DNA of 64,000 bases from JAJCYX01 sp965243825 (GCA_965243825.1 CBDEVT010000001.1:806001-870000); one strand, 5' to 3'; shown: positions 44,655-53,856, counted from the first letter of the stretch. Numbers and translations: made by a program. The notes: generated by a model from the letters alone, not told the origin.

Positions 44655-44692
44655 CGTGATGCATGCCCTGCCTCAGGACACCGTGCATCACG
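44655..44692 (-). promoter_or_regulatory. Hairpin in the infC-rpmI-rplT leader
   Basis: A 9-bp inverted repeat (CGTGATGCA/TGCATCACG) with an inner CCTG/CAGG pair lies 33-70 bases before the infC start codon; a smaller ACGG/CCGT hairpin lies further upstream. Leaders of this operon bind L20 in other bacteria. Whether this is an L20 leader of a known class was not established. Confidence 0.45.
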
Positions 44693-45008
44693 TCAACGGC
44701 AAACCGTCGTGATCGCACGGACATGCACGCGCCTGAACGTTTACGCGCCGCATCACATCTGGCGTAATACACAACTATATCAACCTGATACTAGAACCTC
44801 AACGAAACTCGGGCTGAGTGCAGGCCGTATTACGCCTTGATGGAAAGTCTGGCAGACCGCGCAGGCATGGTAAGATTACTGTTGTCTGACTGCCTGTTAA
44901 CAAGCCGTGTTGAATTCCCATTCATGGGTAATTTGACCCTCACGAAACTCCATCTGACCGGCAACACAAGCTCCCGTCACACGGGTCAAGCATTCCAAAG
45001 AAGCCAAG

Positions 45009-46949
45009 ATGTCAAACCGCTGGATGCGAAACAGCCTCGTCTACCTGCTGATTGTGGTCGCCGTAATTACGGCGTTCCTGATTTTCAACCGGTCCTCTGT
45101 TGGTGGACCGCAGGAAGTCCCGATCACCCAGATCATTGAACTGGCTCGCAACAATACCTCTGGAAGCGAGTTGCAGATCGAGGTCCGTGGCGATGATGTG
45201 ACAGCCGAGCTTGGAGGCCAGAGCTTCAAGGCGCGCAAAGAGTCCGGCATCACGATGTCAGAACTTTTGACTGACGCCGGAGTACCCACCACCAACTACT
45301 CGCTCGACCCGAAGGGTTCCAGCGGCCTCAGTACGTTCTTTGGCATCCTGATCGGCGTCCTGCCGTTCCTGCTCATGTTCGGTTTCCTGATCTTCATCAT
45401 GCGTCAGGCCCAGGGCAGCAATAACCAGACAATGAGCTTTGGTCGCTCTCGTGCAAAGATGTTCGTCGGCACCAAGGCCACAGTGACATTCTTTGACGTA
45501 GCCGGTGTACCGGAAGCCAAAGAAGAGCTGGAAGAGGTCGTCGAATTCCTGAAGTACCCGGAGCGGTTCCAGGCTCTTGGGGCGCGCATCCCAAAGGGAG
45601 TGCTGCTGTTCGGGCCTCCAGGAACAGGTAAGACACTGCTCGCTCGCGCCGTCGCGGGTGAGGCCGGAGTTCCGTTCTTCTCGATCTCTGGTTCTGAATT
45701 CGTAGAGATGTTCGTGGGTGTCGGAGCTTCACGTGTTCGTGATCTCTTCGACCAGGCCAAGCGACACGCCCCGTGCATCATCTTCGTGGATGAGATTGAC
45801 GCCGTTGGCCGACACCGCGGTGCCGGGCTCGGTGGAGGTCACGATGAACGTGAGCAAACGCTAAACCAGATCCTGGTGGAAATGGACGGCTTTGACACCA
45901 GCACAAACGTCATCGTCATCGCCGCAACAAACCGGCCAGACATCCTGGACCCTGCTTTGCTACGACCCGGTCGTTTCGACCGCCGTGTCACTATCGACAA
46001 TCCAGACATGCGTGGACGCACGGCGATTCTCGACGTACATGCCAAGGGCAAGCCGATCGAGAAGACCGTGGACATGCAGGACATTGCACGCCAGACACCG
46101 GGATTCTCCGGCGCCGATCTGGCAAACCTGATCAACGAAGCCGCTTTGCTGGCTGCTCGCCGTAATCGCAAGTCGATCGGTCTTCACGAACTGACCGAAG
46201 CTATCGACCGTGTGAGTATCGGCCCTGCTCGCAAGAGCAAGGTAATGAGCGAAGAGGAAAAAGCTCTCGTCGCCTACCACGAGGCAGGACACGCAATGGT
46301 GTCCCACTTCATGCCAGAGGGTAAGGGCGTAGGCAAGATGTCGATAATCTCCCGCGGCCATGCCGGTGGATTCACCCGGTACGAACAGGAAGACAAGTCA
46401 CTCTCCACCCGGCCGGAACTTGAAGCGATGATCGCTTCGGCAATGGGAGGCCGGGCTGCTGAGGTGATGAAGTTCGGGAAGGTGACTACCGGCGCTTCAA
46501 GCGATATCGAACAGGCCACTAAGATCGCCAGGGGCATGGTTACCCAATTCGGCATGAGCGACAAGCTGGGCATGAGAATGCTCGGCAAACGTGAAGGGGG
46601 AGCTATCTTCCTTGGCCGTGAAATGTCGGAACAGCGTGACTACTCGTTGCGAACCGAGGTCATCATCGACGAGGAGATCGACAGACTCCTGCAGGAAGGT
46701 GAGGACGCAGCGAACCGGATCCTGTCCGACAATGAGAAACAGCTCGATGCGCTTGCCAAGTATCTGCTTGAGCACGAGACCATTGAGGCGACCGAGTTCA
46801 AGGAGCTAATGGACGGCAAGGACCCGGCAGAAGTCGGCGCTCCGCGCTTCACTCCAACTTCGACGGCACCAGAAAGCCGCGGAGACGACGGAGGACAGGA
46901 AGAGGAAGGCCCAGCGACCGATCCCGAACCGAAACCCACCCTCGGATAG
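45009..46949 (+). CDS. ftsH: ATP-dependent zinc metalloprotease FtsH
   Basis: This is a membrane-bound hexameric AAA+ protease that degrades damaged or short-lived membrane and cytoplasmic proteins. It has two N-terminal membrane helices (about residues 8-26 and 113-133) around a small extracytoplasmic domain. The AAA domain has Walker A GPPGTGKT at 202-209, Walker B IIFVDEIDAVG and the second region of homology TNRPDILDPALLRPGRFDR. The zinc motif HEAGH is at 424-428. The C-terminal tail is Pro/Glu/Asp-rich. The 386 bases between infC and ftsH, which point apart, hold the promoters of both. A terminator follows. Confidence 0.97.
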   Translation: MSNRWMRNSLVYLLIVVAVITAFLIFNRSSVGGPQEVPITQIIELARNNTSGSELQIEVRGDDVTAELGGQSFKARKESGITMSELLTDAGVPTTNYSLDPKGSSGLSTFFGILIGVLPFLLMFGFLIFIMRQAQGSNNQTMSFGRSRAKMFVGTKATVTFFDVAGVPEAKEELEEVVEFLKYPERFQALGARIPKGVLLFGPPGTGKTLLARAVAGEAGVPFFSISGSEFVEMFVGVGASRVRDLFDQAKRHAPCIIFVDEIDAVGRHRGAGLGGGHDEREQTLNQILVEMDGFDTSTNVIVIAATNRPDILDPALLRPGRFDRRVTIDNPDMRGRTAILDVHAKGKPIEKTVDMQDIARQTPGFSGADLANLINEAALLAARRNRKSIGLHELTEAIDRVSIGPARKSKVMSEEEKALVAYHEAGHAMVSHFMPEGKGVGKMSIISRGHAGGFTRYEQEDKSLSTRPELEAMIASAMGGRAAEVMKFGKVTTGASSDIEQATKIARGMVTQFGMSDKLGMRMLGKREGGAIFLGREMSEQRDYSLRTEVIIDEEIDRLLQEGEDAANRILSDNEKQLDALAKYLLEHETIEATEFKELMDGKDPAEVGAPRFTPTSTAPESRGDDGGQEEEGPATDPEPKPTLG

Positions 46950-46970
46950 TCGGTCAACACCGGAAACAAT

Positions 46971-47000
46971 GAAACGGCGCCTTGAAGGCGCCGTTTCTTC
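46971..47000 (+). terminator. Intrinsic terminator after ftsH
   Basis: An 11-bp stem (GAAACGGCGCC/GGCGCCGTTTC) with a 5-base loop is followed by TTCT, 21 bases after the ftsH stop. The T-run is partly in the stem, but form and place fit an intrinsic terminator. Confidence 0.85.
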
Positions 47001-47057
47001 TATCTGGCGTCATCAACAAGGTCAATTGGATAAGGTGACAGCCACGGTTCGAGATCA

Positions 47058-47738
47058 GTGAGATTAACTATGAGCAAAGTGTATGAGGGCGAACTCTGGA
47101 CAATCCAGAGCTTCGTTTCCGGCTTCGAAAACAACGCTTACCTTCTGACATGTAAGCGAACCAACAAGGCAATAGTCATTGACACACCGGACACACCGAC
47201 CGAGCTGCTTGAAGCGTGCTCCGGAGTGGATGTTGAAGCCGTGCTGATCACCCACAACCACCAGGACCACCTGCAAGGCTTTGAGACTGTGCTGGAAAGT
47301 GTGAAGGCCCCGGTTGGCATCGGTTCAGAGGATGCCTCGGCGGTAAGTCCGAAACACGGCGCACTCGACGTAGCGCACGGCAACATGGTCTCCTTCGGCG
47401 ACATCACATTGCGCTGCATTGCAACACCCGGTCACACTCCCGGCTCCACCTGTTACATGCTTCCGTCTGAACAACCCGGCGCCACACCCCATGTTTTTAG
47501 CGGAGACACTCTATTTCCGGGTGGGCCAGGCAAAAGCGGTTCGCCAGAAGCGCTCAACCAGATGGTCTCAAGCATCGAATCGAACTTGCTCTCGCTGCCA
47601 GAGGAAACGGTTGTACTCCCGGGCCACGGCAACTCCACCACGATCAAGGAATCACAGCTTGAGTACGAGGTGTTCGTGTCAAATCCAAGGCGCGACGGTC
47701 TTTATGGCGATGTGACCTGGACCGGCGACAACAGCTGA
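47058..47738 (+). CDS. Metallo-beta-lactamase-fold hydrolase (glyoxalase II-like)
   Basis: This is a binuclear zinc hydrolase with the HNHQDH motif (near residue 76), a following His in ATPGHTPGS, Asp in FSGDTLFPGGPG and the last His in VLPGHGNST. This is the glyoxalase II/YcbL-like subgroup, which hydrolyses thioesters or related esters; the exact substrate is not known. Start is either GTG 47058 or ATG 47070; the latter gives SKVYEGELW, which looks more natural. The stop shares one base with the next ATG (TGATG). Confidence 0.9.
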   Translation: MRLTMSKVYEGELWTIQSFVSGFENNAYLLTCKRTNKAIVIDTPDTPTELLEACSGVDVEAVLITHNHQDHLQGFETVLESVKAPVGIGSEDASAVSPKHGALDVAHGNMVSFGDITLRCIATPGHTPGSTCYMLPSEQPGATPHVFSGDTLFPGGPGKSGSPEALNQMVSSIESNLLSLPEETVVLPGHGNSTTIKESQLEYEVFVSNPRRDGLYGDVTWTGDNS

Positions 47739-48766
47739 TGCTGCCCAGGTCTCATCCAATCTCCGGGCCGCAGTTGACGTCGGGTCCGGTGCTCCTTTTG
47801 GGCCCTGATGAGGACATCACAGGCGAAGAACCCACAACCGACCTGCGAACTCTCAGCAATCGGCAACCTCAGTTCGAACCCGAACTACCACAGGAGCCTG
47901 AAAAACAGAACGGTCGAGGGCTCTGGGGTGGCGTTGATCTGCTGGGGGCAATTGGCCTCACGATCACTGCCAGTTCCGTCGTGCTGTTCGCTGGATTATT
48001 CGTTGATGCGATACGTGATCCATCCAGCGGTGAGTCTGAACTGGGAGCACTTGCGGGAATACTCCCCGGTCTCATCATGTCGCTGGTCATCGTTCGTCTG
48101 ACGGCGTTGCCTACTGCCTCCAGCCTGAACATGCTGGGACTGGCGACGATTGCGAATGTGCTTGTACACCTATTTTCAGACGGTGGGCAGAACGAACTGC
48201 TGGGACTACCTCCGTCGTTTATCGAATCGGCAATCCTGTCTGGTGTGCCATTCGGGATCGCGTGGCTTTACGTTGCTCGCAAACACCGGCGATCACTAAA
48301 GGTACTCGGCTTTGTACCTCCCAGTTCGCCCACGGCCTACCTGCTGGCATTCGGGGCATGGTTTCTGGCTCTGATTGGCGTTGGACTCTGGGGTCAACTT
48401 GTCACCGATATCGAGACGATCACTCCGCCAGACAACGCCACCCCTGTGCTGGAAATCGCAGGTGGAAGCCTAATCGTTGCCTGGCTGTTGGTCGGTCTGT
48501 GGGGCCCGTTCGTAGAAGAGGTGTTCTTCCGCGGATTTCTGCTTGGCGGGTTGCGAAATCGGTTCGGGCCGTGGCCTGCCCTCCTGATCAGCTCAGGCGT
48601 CTTCGCCCTGTTTCATATCCTTCCGGGTCTGTATGTACCAACTTTTCTTCTGGGTTTGGCGTTTGGTTGGGTGTACCTTAAGACGCGCTCGATATGGCCT
48701 GCGGTATTTGGTCATACTCTGCACAACTCGCTGGTAATCGTTTCCGTCTGGCAAGAGCTCGCGTAA
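47738..48766 (+). CDS. CPBP-family intramembrane metalloprotease
   Basis: This is a polytopic membrane protein of the CAAX protease/bacteriocin-processing (CPBP, Abi) family, related to Rce1. A hydrophilic N-terminus of about 65 residues is followed by about eight helices. Catalytic residues are visible: Glu260-Glu261 in EEVFFRGFL, His in FALFH and His in HTLHNS. In bacteria these proteins act in bacteriocin maturation, immunity or membrane stress; the role here is unknown. Translation is coupled to the hydrolase gene upstream by a TGATG overlap. Confidence 0.92.
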   Translation: MLPRSHPISGPQLTSGPVLLLGPDEDITGEEPTTDLRTLSNRQPQFEPELPQEPEKQNGRGLWGGVDLLGAIGLTITASSVVLFAGLFVDAIRDPSSGESELGALAGILPGLIMSLVIVRLTALPTASSLNMLGLATIANVLVHLFSDGGQNELLGLPPSFIESAILSGVPFGIAWLYVARKHRRSLKVLGFVPPSSPTAYLLAFGAWFLALIGVGLWGQLVTDIETITPPDNATPVLEIAGGSLIVAWLLVGLWGPFVEEVFFRGFLLGGLRNRFGPWPALLISSGVFALFHILPGLYVPTFLLGLAFGWVYLKTRSIWPAVFGHTLHNSLVIVSVWQELA

Positions 48767-48808
48767 ATCAGGCGGTAGTTGGTCCCGAAACCCATTTGAG
48801 GAGATCAG

Positions 48809-49630
48809 GTGAACGGCAAAGAGAGAATCGCCAGGGCATTTGCGAATGCTGAATCCGAAGGTCGGTCGGCCCTGATCATGTTTGTGACCAGTGGCGACCC
48901 GCGGATGGCTGACACGGTGTCTGTTCTCAAAGCTATGGCTGATGCCGGAGCAGACATACTGGAGCTCGGGGTTCCGTTCAGCGACCCGTTGGCAGAAGGC
49001 CCCACTATCCAGAAATCGAGCTTTGCATCGCTTCAGGCAGGGACTACTCCGCAGACGTGCATCGACTCCGTCAGGGAGGCTCGGGCAGCCGGCATCGAAA
49101 CGCCAATTATCCTGATGGGTTACTTCAATCCGATACTGTCATACGGGCTCGCCGAGTATTGTTCCGCTGCTGCGGCCGCCGGTGCGGACGGACTGATCGT
49201 CCCGGATCTTCCAACTCCAGAGGCTGGCCCGCTCCTGGATCAGTGTGATTCCAACGGTCTGGCGCTGGTACCGCTGCTGGCTTTGACATCAACTGATGAG
49301 AGCATCGGCAAATCCTGTGAACGGGCATCAGGATTTATCTACTGTGTTTCTGTGCTCGGCGTGACTGGAGCACGACAGAGCGTTAACCCGCGGGTGTTCG
49401 GTCTTGTAGATCGAGTTCGCCAGCAGACTGAACTGCCGATCGCGGTCGGATTTGGCATCTCAACTGCCGAGCATGTGGCAGCGGTGACTGAACACGCTGA
49501 TGGAGCTGTCGTGGCAAGTGCCCTCATTAACGCCATGGCTGAAGGACGACCGGAAGACGCAGCCGGCACCGCTACAGAGTTCGTGAAATCACTTCTGCCG
49601 GGCACGAAGCGGAAAGTCGTGGCAAAATAG
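48809..49630 (+). CDS. trpA: Tryptophan synthase alpha chain
   Basis: TrpA cleaves indole-3-glycerol phosphate to indole and glyceraldehyde 3-phosphate. The catalytic Glu of ILELGVPFSDP is at residue 52. The position of the second catalytic acid (Asp60 of Salmonella, usually PxADGP) reads PLAEGP, so Glu63 replaces Asp. Other blocks are regular (VPDLP, VSVLGVTGARQ, VGFGIS). The GTG start lies six bases after GAGGAG. TrpB and the rest of the trp genes are not to the left, so trpA is detached from trpB in this window; chorismate mutase follows 52 bases later. Confidence 0.95.
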   Translation: MNGKERIARAFANAESEGRSALIMFVTSGDPRMADTVSVLKAMADAGADILELGVPFSDPLAEGPTIQKSSFASLQAGTTPQTCIDSVREARAAGIETPIILMGYFNPILSYGLAEYCSAAAAAGADGLIVPDLPTPEAGPLLDQCDSNGLALVPLLALTSTDESIGKSCERASGFIYCVSVLGVTGARQSVNPRVFGLVDRVRQQTELPIAVGFGISTAEHVAAVTEHADGAVVASALINAMAEGRPEDAAGTATEFVKSLLPGTKRKVVAK

Positions 49631-49682
49631 CCCGCCGTCCACTCCATTCAGATGGGACTAATCTAGCCAGAGAGACTGGGAC

Positions 49683-50054
49683 ATGAGAGTACGCGGTGTA
49701 CGCGGAGCGACAACAGCAGACTCGAACGATCGTGATGCAGTGATAAGCGCAACGGCCGAGTTGCTGAAGGAGATGCTGGCTCTCAACGAGATCGACTCAG
49801 AGGATCTGGCTGCAGTCCAGTTCACTACAAGCCCCGACCTCGTAGCTGAATTCCCTGCAGTCGCGGCACGTGAATCTCTTGGCTGGAAGTACGTCCCACT
49901 CCTGAACGCAGTTGAAATCGATAAGCCAGGCGCCCAGTCAATGTGCATACGAATACTTATGTTCTGGAATACCGACCGTGCGCAGTCCGAAATAAAACAC
50001 GTATACTTAAAAGACGCGGTCAACCTCCGCGTAGACCTTGCATCGGCCCAGTGA
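49683..50054 (+). CDS. aroH: Chorismate mutase, AroH type
   Basis: This converts chorismate to prephenate for phenylalanine and tyrosine. It is the monofunctional trimeric class known from Bacillus subtilis, and at 123 residues numbering coincides with that enzyme: Arg7, Arg63, Glu78, Arg90 and Tyr108 are all in place. Residue 75, a Cys in B. subtilis, is Asn here. The ATG follows GAGAGAC. It is read with trpA and precedes DAHP synthase by 289 bases, making a small aromatic cluster. Its stop overlaps a further ATG (TGATG). Confidence 0.94.
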   Translation: MRVRGVRGATTADSNDRDAVISATAELLKEMLALNEIDSEDLAAVQFTTSPDLVAEFPAVAARESLGWKYVPLLNAVEIDKPGAQSMCIRILMFWNTDRAQSEIKHVYLKDAVNLRVDLASAQ

Positions 50055-50209
50055 TGAACAACAACACATCACATATCTCTACTTCGCACAGTCTGTGTCG
50101 AAAGCCTATGGCTATCGGCTCCTATCGCTATGCAAGTGCGGCGTCCGAATTCGGCGCCGCATTCTCTTTTACGGGCTACTTTACGCGCGGGCACCTGTAT
50201 AGCAGCTAA
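50054..50209 (+). CDS. Possible 51-residue leader or small protein before DAHP synthase
   Basis: An open frame starts at an ATG overlapping the aroH stop (TGATG) and ends with TAA. The product is rich in aromatic residues in its second half (SYRYA, then five more Phe/Tyr and a GYFTRGHLY end). Two Tyr codons lie 6-14 bases before a terminator-like hairpin that is inside the frame. It has no Shine-Dalgarno of its own and no family. A leader peptide of an attenuator is possible, but because its stop codon lies beyond the hairpin, the frame may also be chance. Confidence 0.35.
   Translation: MNNNTSHISTSHSLCRKPMAIGSYRYASAASEFGAAFSFTGYFTRGHLYSS
50137..50170 (+). terminator. Intrinsic terminator between aroH and DAHP synthase
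   Basis: A 7-bp stem (TGCGGCG/CGCCGCA), one bulged T and a further CCG/CGG pair close an AATT loop. TTCTCTTTT follows directly. It lies 83 bases after the aroH stop and 174 bases before the DAHP synthase start, so it either ends the trpA-aroH transcript or serves as an attenuator. Confidence 0.85.
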
Positions 50210-50343
50210 TCCTGCAACTCGTGTCCTCAGCCCGCCCCGTCACGCCGGCCATTCGGCTGATCTACCCGTGACACCCTGAAACTACTAAACACCAGCGACA
50301 GGCCCTTGCGCCCGCCGCGAAATGCCCGAAAAGAGAACCACAA

Positions 50344-51408
50344 ATGCCACAGATCAAAAACCTGAATATCGACAGCATCACGCACCTGGAAACACCGGCA
50401 AAGTTCACAACCCGGTTACCGCTCACACCAGAGAAAGCTGAAACAGTCGCGCGCGGCAGACAGGAAATCCTGGATATCGTTACGGGCAAGGACGACAGGC
50501 TCCTGCTAATCGTAGGTCCGTGCTCGATCCACGACACCAAAGCCGGCCTCGAATACGCCGAGAAGCTGAAAATCCTTGCAGAGGAAGTGAAGGACTCGGT
50601 ACTGGTTGTGATGCGGGTCTACTTCGAGAAGCCTCGAACAACGGTCGGCTGGAAGGGTTTGATCAACGATCCTCACCTGAACGATACGTTCGACATGGCG
50701 ACCGGTCTGACGATGGCTCGCGAGTTCCTTCTCGATGTGCTGGAACTTGGATTACCGACCGCCACAGAGTGGCTTGATCCGATTACACCGCAGTACCTCG
50801 CGGACGCCGTTTGCTGGGGTGCTATCGGGGCACGAACCGTTGAGAGCCAGACCCACCGGCAGCTCGCATCTGGCATGAGCATGCCGATCGGCTTCAAAAA
50901 CGGTACTGGCGGATCTATGCAGATCGCGGTCGACGCTATGCTCGCGGCGCGAGAGCCACACGTGTTCCTGTCAGTCGAGGATGATGGCAAAGTCTCTATC
51001 GTCAAGACGAATGGCAACGACGGCGGGCACGTTGTGCTGCGTGGCGGTTCGTCAGGACCGAACTACGATCCATCAGCGGTGTCACGCGCCAGCGGCCTCC
51101 TCGAAAAAGCTGGCTTCGAGCCGCACCTGGTGATTGACTGTTCCCACGCCAACTCCGGCAAGGATCACCGCCGCCAACCAGTTGTCTTCAGAGACGTGCT
51201 GCAGCAGCGGACAGGTGGAAACCGCAGTATCGCCGGCATGATGCTAGAGAGCCACCTCAAAGGTGGAAGCCAGAAATCGAACGGGGACCCGTCAAAGCTC
51301 GAATACGGAGTGTCGATAACCGACGCATGTGTTGATTGGGACACTACTGCGCAACTGGTGAAAGATGCTCGCGCTGCACTGCAAGAGAAGGCGGGAGTGC
51401 TCGCCTAG
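50344..51408 (+). CDS. aroF: 3-deoxy-7-phosphoheptulonate (DAHP) synthase, class I
   Basis: This is the first enzyme of the shikimate pathway, condensing phosphoenolpyruvate and erythrose 4-phosphate. The sequence is of the AroF/AroG/AroH (E. coli-like, type I-alpha) kind: GPCSIHD, the substrate segment KPRTTVGWKGLINDP, ATEWLDPITPQYLAD, GFKNGTGG and IDCSHANSGKDHRRQ with the metal-ligand His. At 354 residues it is full length, including the N-terminal segment used for feedback inhibition in this type. ATG 50344. No chorismate mutase domain is fused. The 5' region holds a terminator that may regulate it. Confidence 0.96.
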   Translation: MPQIKNLNIDSITHLETPAKFTTRLPLTPEKAETVARGRQEILDIVTGKDDRLLLIVGPCSIHDTKAGLEYAEKLKILAEEVKDSVLVVMRVYFEKPRTTVGWKGLINDPHLNDTFDMATGLTMAREFLLDVLELGLPTATEWLDPITPQYLADAVCWGAIGARTVESQTHRQLASGMSMPIGFKNGTGGSMQIAVDAMLAAREPHVFLSVEDDGKVSIVKTNGNDGGHVVLRGGSSGPNYDPSAVSRASGLLEKAGFEPHLVIDCSHANSGKDHRRQPVVFRDVLQQRTGGNRSIAGMMLESHLKGGSQKSNGDPSKLEYGVSITDACVDWDTTAQLVKDARAALQEKAGVLA

Positions 51409-51427
51409 CTGAGGCCCGCTGATCACG

Positions 51428-52354
51428 ATGAGCGACCTTGAACAGAAACTCTCAGGACTTGGGCTGGGGCGTCCGGCTGCGCTGACGGTGGGCACTTTTG
51501 ATGGTGTGCATCTCGGGCATCGGCGCCTGCTCAATGTCCTGCGAGAAGAGGCCACAAGAGCCGATGTAGCGTCCGTGGTGGTCACATTTACCGAGCAACC
51601 CAGGGCGATCATCGACCCGTCAGCAGATGTGACCTACCTGGCGACCCTCGAACAACGTGTGGAACTACTCAACCAGACCGGTGTGGGCGTTGTTGTGCCC
51701 GTCAGTTTTGACGGGGACCTTCGAACGAAATCGGCGGATGAGTTCCTGACAGTGCTCCGGCGATCGGTAAATGCGGAGCTGCTGGTGCTTGGACCTGGAG
51801 CGCGTGTCGGCCACGACAGGTTGACAGCCAGACAGCTTGTGCCACTGGCAAAACAACACGAAATGCGGATCATCGAAGTGGAGGCCGAACAGGCCGATGA
51901 CGTTCCGGTCTCTAGCTCAGCAATCCGCAGGTCCCTCGAGGCTGGCGACGTTAAGTCCGCTGCCAGCATGCTGGGCAGACCGTACCGTGTTGATGGTGCG
52001 GTGGTTTCCGGTGACAGGCGCGGACGGGAGCTTGGCTTTCCGACAGCGAACATAGATCCAGCTGGCAACCTGGCCATCCCGGCGGACGGCATCTATGCGA
52101 CGATGATCAACGCTGCCGGACAGAAGCGAATGTCTGCAACATCTATCGGAGTGCGGCCAACTTTCGGTGGTGGTGCCAGACTGATCGAAGCCTTCATTCT
52201 CGACTTCGAAGGTGATCTGTACGGCCAGAATGTCGAACTGGAATTTGTGACTCGCTTACGCGGCGAAGTGAAGTTCGAGGGCGTCAAGCCCTTGATCGAC
52301 CAGATGAACAGGGACGTGACAGAAACTAGAAACGTGCTGAGTGGCGCGATATGA
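51428..52354 (+). CDS. ribF: Bifunctional riboflavin kinase/FAD synthetase RibF
   Basis: RibF phosphorylates riboflavin to FMN and adenylylates FMN to FAD. The N-terminal nucleotidyltransferase-like half has TVGTFDGVHLGHRRLL and a VSSSAIR motif near residue 160. The C-terminal flavokinase half begins about residue 180 (GDRRGRELGFPTANI, with the PTAN motif) and includes GVRPTFGGG and LYGQNVELEFVTRLR. Length 308 is normal. Its TGA overlaps the tyrS ATG as ATGA. FMN and FAD supply suits the flavoenzymes nearby. Confidence 0.96.
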   Translation: MSDLEQKLSGLGLGRPAALTVGTFDGVHLGHRRLLNVLREEATRADVASVVVTFTEQPRAIIDPSADVTYLATLEQRVELLNQTGVGVVVPVSFDGDLRTKSADEFLTVLRRSVNAELLVLGPGARVGHDRLTARQLVPLAKQHEMRIIEVEAEQADDVPVSSSAIRRSLEAGDVKSAASMLGRPYRVDGAVVSGDRRGRELGFPTANIDPAGNLAIPADGIYATMINAAGQKRMSATSIGVRPTFGGGARLIEAFILDFEGDLYGQNVELEFVTRLRGEVKFEGVKPLIDQMNRDVTETRNVLSGAI

Positions 52355-53709
52355 GCAACGATTTCGATAACGTCTACGACGACCTGCAATGGCGCAACGC
52401 CATAGCCGAGGCAACTCCCGGTGCGAACGGGGTTTTAGCGCGGGAAAAAGTCACCTGCTACATCGGATTCGATCCAACAGCGACGAGCCTGCACGTCGGC
52501 AATCTCGTACCGATCATGGGACTCGTGCGTATGCAGCAGCACGGCCACACGCCGATTGCGATCGTTGGTGGCGGAACCGGCATGATTGGCGACCCAAGTG
52601 GCCGCAGCGAAGAACGGAAGCTGCTGGACGTCGATCAGATCGACGAAAACGTGGCAGGAATTCAGCGTCAGCTTGAGAGCTTTCTCGATTTCTCTGAAGA
52701 GACCTCCAACAGGGCACGTGTTGTCAACAATGCCGACTGGCTACGCAAGGTCTCGTTAATCGAATTTCTTCGGGATGTCGGCAAGCACTTCTCTGTAAAC
52801 CACATGCTCAGCAAAGAGTCCGTCCGAAGCCGGATGGACCGCGATGTTGGCATCTCGTTCACCGAATTCAGTTACCAACTGCTGCAGGCTTACGACTACC
52901 TAAAGCTGTATGAAGAGTTCGGCTGTACGTTTCAAATGGGCGGCTCAGACCAGTGGGGCAACCTGCTTGGTGGCGTAGACCTGATCCGGCGCGTCCACGG
53001 CGCCTCCCGGGAGTCCAGTGACAACCAGGACACGTCACGCCTCGAGGCTGCGGAATTACCTGCTCACGCACTTGCCTACCCACTCATCACGACTTCTACC
53101 GGTGAAAAGTTCGGAAAGAGCATTGGCGGAGCACCGACTCTAGATCCCGAACAGACCTCGCCGTACAGGTGGTACCAGTTCTTCATCAACGTTGCAGACG
53201 CAGACGTCGTCCCTTACTTGAAACTGTTCACGCTGCTCTCGAAAGAGCAGATTGCGGGTCTTGAGGAGGCGGTGGAAACCGCTCCTCGGGAACGTGAGGC
53301 CCAGCAGACTCTCGCTGCAGAGGTAACCAGGGTAGTTCACGGCGAAAACGGCCTGGCCGAAGCCCGTCGTGTCACGCAAGCGCTCTTCTCGAACGACATC
53401 CGCACGCTTTCGGCCCGAGAACTGCGCGGCGCTCTGACGGAAGCAAGCCATGGCACAGTTAACTCTAGCGACTTAGGCGATGGTTTAACCCTTGCAAATG
53501 CCGTCACAGCGCACGGCGGCGGTATGATCTCGTCCGCATCAGAAATGCGCAGACTGGTGTCGCAAAAGGCGATAAAGATCAACGGTGAAGTTGAGACTGA
53601 TGCGCTCAGGCAAATCACCATTGCCGATTTTGTTGACGGCCAGGTGATGGTCGTCCAGCGCGGCAAGAAGAGTCATGACCTGATATGGCTCGAACCAGAC
53701 CGCGCGTAG
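52351..53709 (+). CDS. tyrS: Tyrosyl-tRNA synthetase
   Basis: This charges tRNA-Tyr. It is a class I synthetase with the HIGH-like motif as LHVGN (near residue 50) and the second signature as KFGKS (in TGEKFGKSIGG). FSYQLLQAYDYLKLYEEF and QMGGSDQWGNLLGG are the tyrosine-site blocks. A C-terminal S4 RNA-binding domain (ASEMRRLVSQKAIKINGE) completes the 452 residues. It is coupled to ribF by ATGA. Confidence 0.97.
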   Translation: MSNDFDNVYDDLQWRNAIAEATPGANGVLAREKVTCYIGFDPTATSLHVGNLVPIMGLVRMQQHGHTPIAIVGGGTGMIGDPSGRSEERKLLDVDQIDENVAGIQRQLESFLDFSEETSNRARVVNNADWLRKVSLIEFLRDVGKHFSVNHMLSKESVRSRMDRDVGISFTEFSYQLLQAYDYLKLYEEFGCTFQMGGSDQWGNLLGGVDLIRRVHGASRESSDNQDTSRLEAAELPAHALAYPLITTSTGEKFGKSIGGAPTLDPEQTSPYRWYQFFINVADADVVPYLKLFTLLSKEQIAGLEEAVETAPREREAQQTLAAEVTRVVHGENGLAEARRVTQALFSNDIRTLSARELRGALTEASHGTVNSSDLGDGLTLANAVTAHGGGMISSASEMRRLVSQKAIKINGEVETDALRQITIADFVDGQVMVVQRGKKSHDLIWLEPDRA

Positions 53710-53856
53710 TCGAATCCTGTGAAATTCATAACAATCTGATCGCTCGAATGGCGACCGGCCTCGTTTACGCGCGTAGAATTCGTAGTCGGCGTCCCTGCAA
53801 AGTACGAGGGCGCGACAGACGCACGAGGCCTGAGGGCCAATGTTCAGGATTTTCAA

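Noticed and set aside
50210..50343. T-box riboswitch before DAHP synthase
   Set aside because: Looked for the AGGGTGGNACCGCG core and did not find it.
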